Below are positions 6,633 to 9,039 of a DNA stretch of 9,039 nt, piece after piece. Position 1 is the first letter of the stretch. Every line of letters begins with the position of its first letter. The notes below the pieces were generated by a model. It saw nothing but the letters and a program-made list of their open reading frames with translations, ran no database searches and was not told the origin of the DNA. Position numbers and translations under genes: made by a program. This DNA is from Asaia bogorensis (GTDB taxonomy: Bacteria > Pseudomonadota > Alphaproteobacteria > Acetobacterales > Acetobacteraceae): contig CAMCZJ010000126.1 of the NCBI GenBank assembly GCA_945886995.1, positions 1 to 9,039 of the forward strand, written 5' to 3'.

Positions 6633-7613
6633 ATGACCCACTTTAATCCTGGCCGCCGCGCCACACTATTGGCGCTGCTGGCGACACCCTTTCTTGCCAT
6701 CAACGCCAAGGCGCAGGGTAGCGATTGGCCCAATCGCCCAGTACGCGTGGTCGTGCCCTGGCCACCTGGCGGCGGCGCCGATACCACGGCGCGCATGATT
6801 TTCCCGAAGCTGGCGCAGAAGCTCGGCCAGCCCTTCGTGATTGAAAATCGCCCCGGCGCTTCGGGCAGTATTGGTGCGGCGGAAGTCGCGCGCTCAACAC
6901 CCGATGGCTATACGATCTTGCATGATGCAACACCGCTTGCGATCAACCCCTTTTTGATCCGTGTTGCCTTCGATGCACTGGTTGATTTGAAAGCGGTTTT
7001 CCTGCCCATGCAGGTGCCGATGCTTTTGGTGATGCACCCGAATCAACCGCCGAAATCCTTGGCTGAGGTGATTGCGCTCGCTAAGGCGCGGCCTGGCTCG
7101 CTTGATTGGGCGTCTTCCGGGAATGGTTCGGCGCAGCATCTGGCTTTGGAATTGTTCACGCGCGCTGCTGGCATCACCGTGAACCATGTCCCCTATCGCG
7201 GCGGCGGCCCGGCCTTGACCGATGTGGTGGCCGGGCAGGTTGGTTATTTCTTCAGCAATTCGAATGTGTCCTTGCCCTTCGTGCAGGGCGGGCGCGTGCG
7301 TGCCGTGGCGCATACTGGGCGCGGGCGCATCGCCGCATTTCCTGACCTGCCGGCTATTGGCGATACTCTGCCTGGCTTTGAGGCTTATGAATGGAACTGC
7401 ATCCTGGCCCCGGCCCGCACCCCGGCGGCCATCATCGAAAAACTGAATGTGGCGTTGAATGAGGTTGTGCAGGACCCAGAAGTAGCCGCGCGCTACACCC
7501 AACTTGCCATGGTGGTGCGCCCCAATTCGGTTGCTGAAGCAGATAGCTTTCTACGCAGTGAAACCGAAAAATGGGGTCGCGTGATCAGGGAAGCCAATAT
7601 CAAGCTGGAATAA
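6633..7613 (+). CDS. Bug/TctC-family tripartite tricarboxylate transporter substrate-binding protein
   Basis: The 326-residue protein belongs to the Bug (Bordetella uptake gene)/TctC family of periplasmic solute-binding proteins, whose ligands are mostly carboxylates and related small molecules. It has an N-terminal signal peptide with GRRATLL (residues 7-13), a hydrophobic core and a likely AKA/Q cleavage after residue 27; the twin arginine makes Tat export possible. Diagnostic segments are PVRVVVPWPPGGGAD (36-50), ENRPGASGSIGA (71-82), TPDGYT, the long WASSGNGSAQHLA segment, and HVPYRGGGPALTD (185-197). An ATG at 6618 overlaps the GMC stop by 4 bp and adds five residues. I prefer 6633 because AAAGGG at 6621-6626 is 6 bases before it, while 6618 has no ribosome-binding site. 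No TctA or TctB membrane subunits are in the window, as is common for the many orphan Bug genes in proteobacteria. Coupling to GMC suggests the ligand is an alcohol or acid handled by that enzyme. Confidence 0.92.
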   Translation: MTHFNPGRRATLLALLATPFLAINAKAQGSDWPNRPVRVVVPWPPGGGADTTARMIFPKLAQKLGQPFVIENRPGASGSIGAAEVARSTPDGYTILHDATPLAINPFLIRVAFDALVDLKAVFLPMQVPMLLVMHPNQPPKSLAEVIALAKARPGSLDWASSGNGSAQHLALELFTRAAGITVNHVPYRGGGPALTDVVAGQVGYFFSNSNVSLPFVQGGRVRAVAHTGRGRIAAFPDLPAIGDTLPGFEAYEWNCILAPARTPAAIIEKLNVALNEVVQDPEVAARYTQLAMVVRPNSVAEADSFLRSETEKWGRVIREANIKLE

Positions 7614-7630
7614 CGGGGTTATTCACCCCG
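7614..7630. terminator. Short hairpin between convergent stop codons, possible bidirectional terminator
   Basis: The sequence CGGGGT (7614-7619), TATTC (7620-7624), ACCCCG (7625-7630) forms a perfect 6-bp GC-rich stem with a 5-base loop. It starts directly after the Bug-protein stop and includes the stop codon of the convergent M20 gene in its loop and right arm. No run of T follows on either strand, so intrinsic termination would be weak; the placement between convergent genes is the main support. Confidence 0.4.
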
Positions 7631-8825
7631 CCAAGAACTTCTCCGCTGCGCTGGCAAGCACCTGACAGCCCAGCGCCAAATCCTCATCCTTCGTGTCTTC
7701 CGCCCAATGGTGACTGATGCCGCCAATGGAAGGCACGAAGATCATGGAAGCGGGCATCAGTCGCGCAATATATTGCGCATCATGCCCCGCACCTGAGGGC
7801 ATTTGCTGCCAAAGCCCGGGCGCATGCGTCTCAGCGGCATGATCCAGCGCGGCCATCATGGCGGGATCGCAAATCGCGGGTGTTGCGCGGCTCATTTGCG
7901 TCAGCGTCGCAGGGCATTTTTCGCGCCGATTGCTTTCCTGCACCAAGGCACGTAGCCCGGCTTCCATGCGTTCCAGCACGGGCACGGAGACATCGCGGAA
8001 TTGAAACAGCACATCCGCGCTACCGGGAATGATGGAAGGCGCGCCGGGATCAAGGCTGATGCGCCCGGTGGTCCATGTGCTGCGCGGGCCACAGATGCGC
8101 GGAAATTCCTGATCAATCGCAGCCAGCAGACGCATAGCGGAAAGCCCGGCATCCTTGCGTTCCGCCATGGTGGTGCCGCCGGCGTGGTCCTGCTGGCCCT
8201 GGAACTGAATGCGCCATTGCCAGATGGCAACAATGCCCGTCACCACGCCCATACGCAGCCCTTGGCCTTCAAGCTGGGTGCCCTGTTCGATATGCATTTC
8301 ATAGAAACCCTTATGCCGCCCGGGTTCCAATTGCATGCGCGGCTTGCCCGCGAGCCCTGCTGCTGCCAGCGCGTCACGCAAGGGTGTGCCATCATTGCGG
8401 CTGCGGCTGCGGTCAATTTCTTCTTCGGTCAATTCGCCAATTATGGAGCGGCTGCCGAGGAACCCGCCTTCGAAATGCCCTTCCTCATCAGCAAAAGCCG
8501 CGACATCCACAGGCAGGCCGGCGCGCGCCAAAGCAACACCGGCCATGACACCAAGCGCGCCATCCAGCCAGCCGGCGTAATTCTGGCTTTCGATATGGCT
8601 GCCGACCAGTAGATGCGGCCCTGGCCCCTTATGGCGGCCATAAACATTGCCAATGCCATCAATACTGGCTTCCAGCCCGCATTCGCGCAGCTTTTCCATC
8701 AGCCAATGGCGGCTTTCCATATCCTGCGGTGAAAAGGTTGGCCGATGCACGCCGGTTTTATAGGCGCCGATTTTGCGCAGCTCATGAAGATCGGCAAGAA
8801 AGCGCTCGGCATTGATTTGCACCAT
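7623..8825 (-). CDS. M20-family Zn hydrolase, N-carbamoyl-L-amino acid hydrolase/allantoate amidohydrolase type
   Basis: The 400-residue protein matches the hydantoinase/carbamoylase branch of the M20 metallopeptidase family, cytoplasmic enzymes that hydrolyse ureido or amide bonds in N-carbamoyl amino acids, allantoate, ureidoglycine or beta-ureidopropionate. Predicted metal ligands are His77 (GSHIES), Asp88 (GWLDGALGV), Glu114/Glu115 (DEEG), His178 (MHIEQG) and His372 (GGISHHWAED). The dimerisation-domain motif GQQDHAGGTTMAERKDA and SGAGHDA (344-350) are also present. The acidic residue two after His77 is Glu79, where HxD is the usual pattern. The ATG at 8825 is chosen because AAAGG lies about 9 bases upstream; the frame extends to a TTG at 8870, but that leader is AT-rich and unlike family N-termini. 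It converges on the Bug gene with 9 bp between stops and diverges from the gene starting at 8986. The exact substrate cannot be assigned. Confidence 0.9.
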   Translation of the reverse strand: MVQINAERFLADLHELRKIGAYKTGVHRPTFSPQDMESRHWLMEKLRECGLEASIDGIGNVYGRHKGPGPHLLVGSHIESQNYAGWLDGALGVMAGVALARAGLPVDVAAFADEEGHFEGGFLGSRSIIGELTEEEIDRSRSRNDGTPLRDALAAAGLAGKPRMQLEPGRHKGFYEMHIEQGTQLEGQGLRMGVVTGIVAIWQWRIQFQGQQDHAGGTTMAERKDAGLSAMRLLAAIDQEFPRICGPRSTWTTGRISLDPGAPSIIPGSADVLFQFRDVSVPVLERMEAGLRALVQESNRREKCPATLTQMSRATPAICDPAMMAALDHAAETHAPGLWQQMPSGAGHDAQYIARLMPASMIFVPSIGGISHHWAEDTKDEDLALGCQVLASAAEKFLAG

Positions 8826-8985
8826 GGCGGGAACCTTTGGTTGAGAAATTTTACTTTTGATTAATACCAAAAAATTCTTAGCAAGAAAATCGCTCAGAAA
8901 CCATTCCTGTTAACTGTTCCACAACCAACAGTGGGCTTTTCTTAAGCGCGTCACAACAAGTGTGATTCTCAGGAGTGAAAAATCC
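8826..8985. promoter_or_regulatory. AT-rich divergent intergenic region with inverted repeats
   Basis: These 160 bases lie between the divergent M20 gene and the truncated gene at the right edge, and are markedly richer in A and T than the rest of the window, especially 8845-8890. They should hold promoters for both genes. Short inverted repeats occur at 8875-8887 (TTCTT, 3-base gap, AAGAA), 8913-8932 (ACTGTT, 8-base gap, AACAGT) and 8951-8965 (TCACA, 5-base gap, TGTGA). A minus-strand TAAAAT around 8848-8853 could be a -10 box for the M20 gene, but I see no well-spaced -35 box on either strand. Confidence 0.5.
8951..8965. repeat. 15-bp palindrome TCACA-N5-TGTGA, candidate operator
   Basis: TCACA (8951-8955) and TGTGA (8961-8965) are perfect inverted copies around ACAAG. 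The palindrome ends 5 bases before the AGGAG ribosome-binding site of the gene at 8986. It could be a regulator half-site pair or a small RNA hairpin affecting initiation. The half-sites are in the opposite order to a CRP/FNR-type TGTGA-N6-TCACA box, so it should not be called a CRP site. Confidence 0.35.
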
Positions 8986-9039
8986 ATGCAAACCAACCGT
9001 CGCGTTGAAAAGGCCGCTACCGCTTTCACCTGTGTTGCG
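8986..9039 (+). CDS. Start of an unidentified gene, cut by the right window edge
   Basis: An ATG at 8986 opens a frame that runs to the end of the window, giving 18 codons (MQTNRRVEKAATAFTCVA). A strong ribosome-binding site AGGAG at 8971-8975 lies 10 bases upstream, and the start follows an AT-rich intergenic region divergent from the M20 gene. These are the marks of a genuine gene start. The peptide is too short to assign a family. It has a basic stretch (NRR, EK) followed by small and hydrophobic residues, which could be the beginning of either a soluble protein or an export signal. Confidence 0.6.
   Translation, partial: MQTNRRVEKAATAFTCVA

Noticed and set aside
8001..8612. Plus-strand open frame antisense to the M20 hydrolase
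   Set aside because: Contained within the M20 gene, no ribosome-binding site and no coherent domain.
8951..8965. CRP/FNR-type binding site
   Set aside because: The half-sites are TCACA then TGTGA, the reverse of the TGTGA-N6-TCACA order, and the gap is 5, not 6.

Overview
The window is GC-rich and densely packed with genes. It looks like a proteobacterial chromosome, most likely an alphaproteobacterium of the Acetobacteraceae/Rhodospirillales type. That guess rests on base composition, a Bug/TctC-type binding protein and many small-molecule hydrolases; it is an inference, since no rRNA or other phylogenetic marker is present. I see no tRNA, rRNA, insertion sequence, CRISPR array or phage gene, and no stretch over 300 bases lacks a gene.

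Layout from left to right. (1) A plus-strand pair: an alpha/beta hydrolase cut by the left edge (1-828), overlapping by 4 bp a protein of the 4,5-dihydroxyphthalate decarboxylase (Pht5-like, PBP2 fold) family (825-1673). (2) A convergent minus-strand group read right to left: TspO/MBR membrane protein (4931-4452), zinc-independent quinone-oxidoreductase-like MDR protein (4385-3402) and an N-acyl-D-amino-acid-deacylase-like amidohydrolase (3390-1678). (3) Divergent from TspO, a plus-strand pair: a GMC flavoprotein oxidoreductase (5011-6621), overlapping by or lying next to a periplasmic Bug/TctC-type solute-binding protein (6633-7613). (4) A convergent minus-strand M20-family Zn hydrolase of the N-carbamoyl-L-amino acid hydrolase/allantoate amidohydrolase type (8825-7623). 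(5) An AT-rich intergenic region with three short inverted repeats (8826-8985), and the first 18 codons of a further plus-strand gene (8986 to the right edge).

Taken together this reads as an accessory catabolic neighbourhood. A binding protein would capture an organic acid or amide. GMC and MDR oxidoreductases would handle alcohol or enone steps, and three hydrolases (ester/lactone-type, cyclic-amide/N-acyl-type, ureido-type) would cleave bonds. A decarboxylase-like protein may act on, or sense, an aromatic acid. No single known pathway contains this exact set, so the shared substrate is unknown and the genes may simply be neighbours. I found no defence system or exotic element. The points of most interest are key-residue deviations in the amidohydrolase, GMC and M20 proteins, the tight gene couplings, and the inverted repeats before the last gene.
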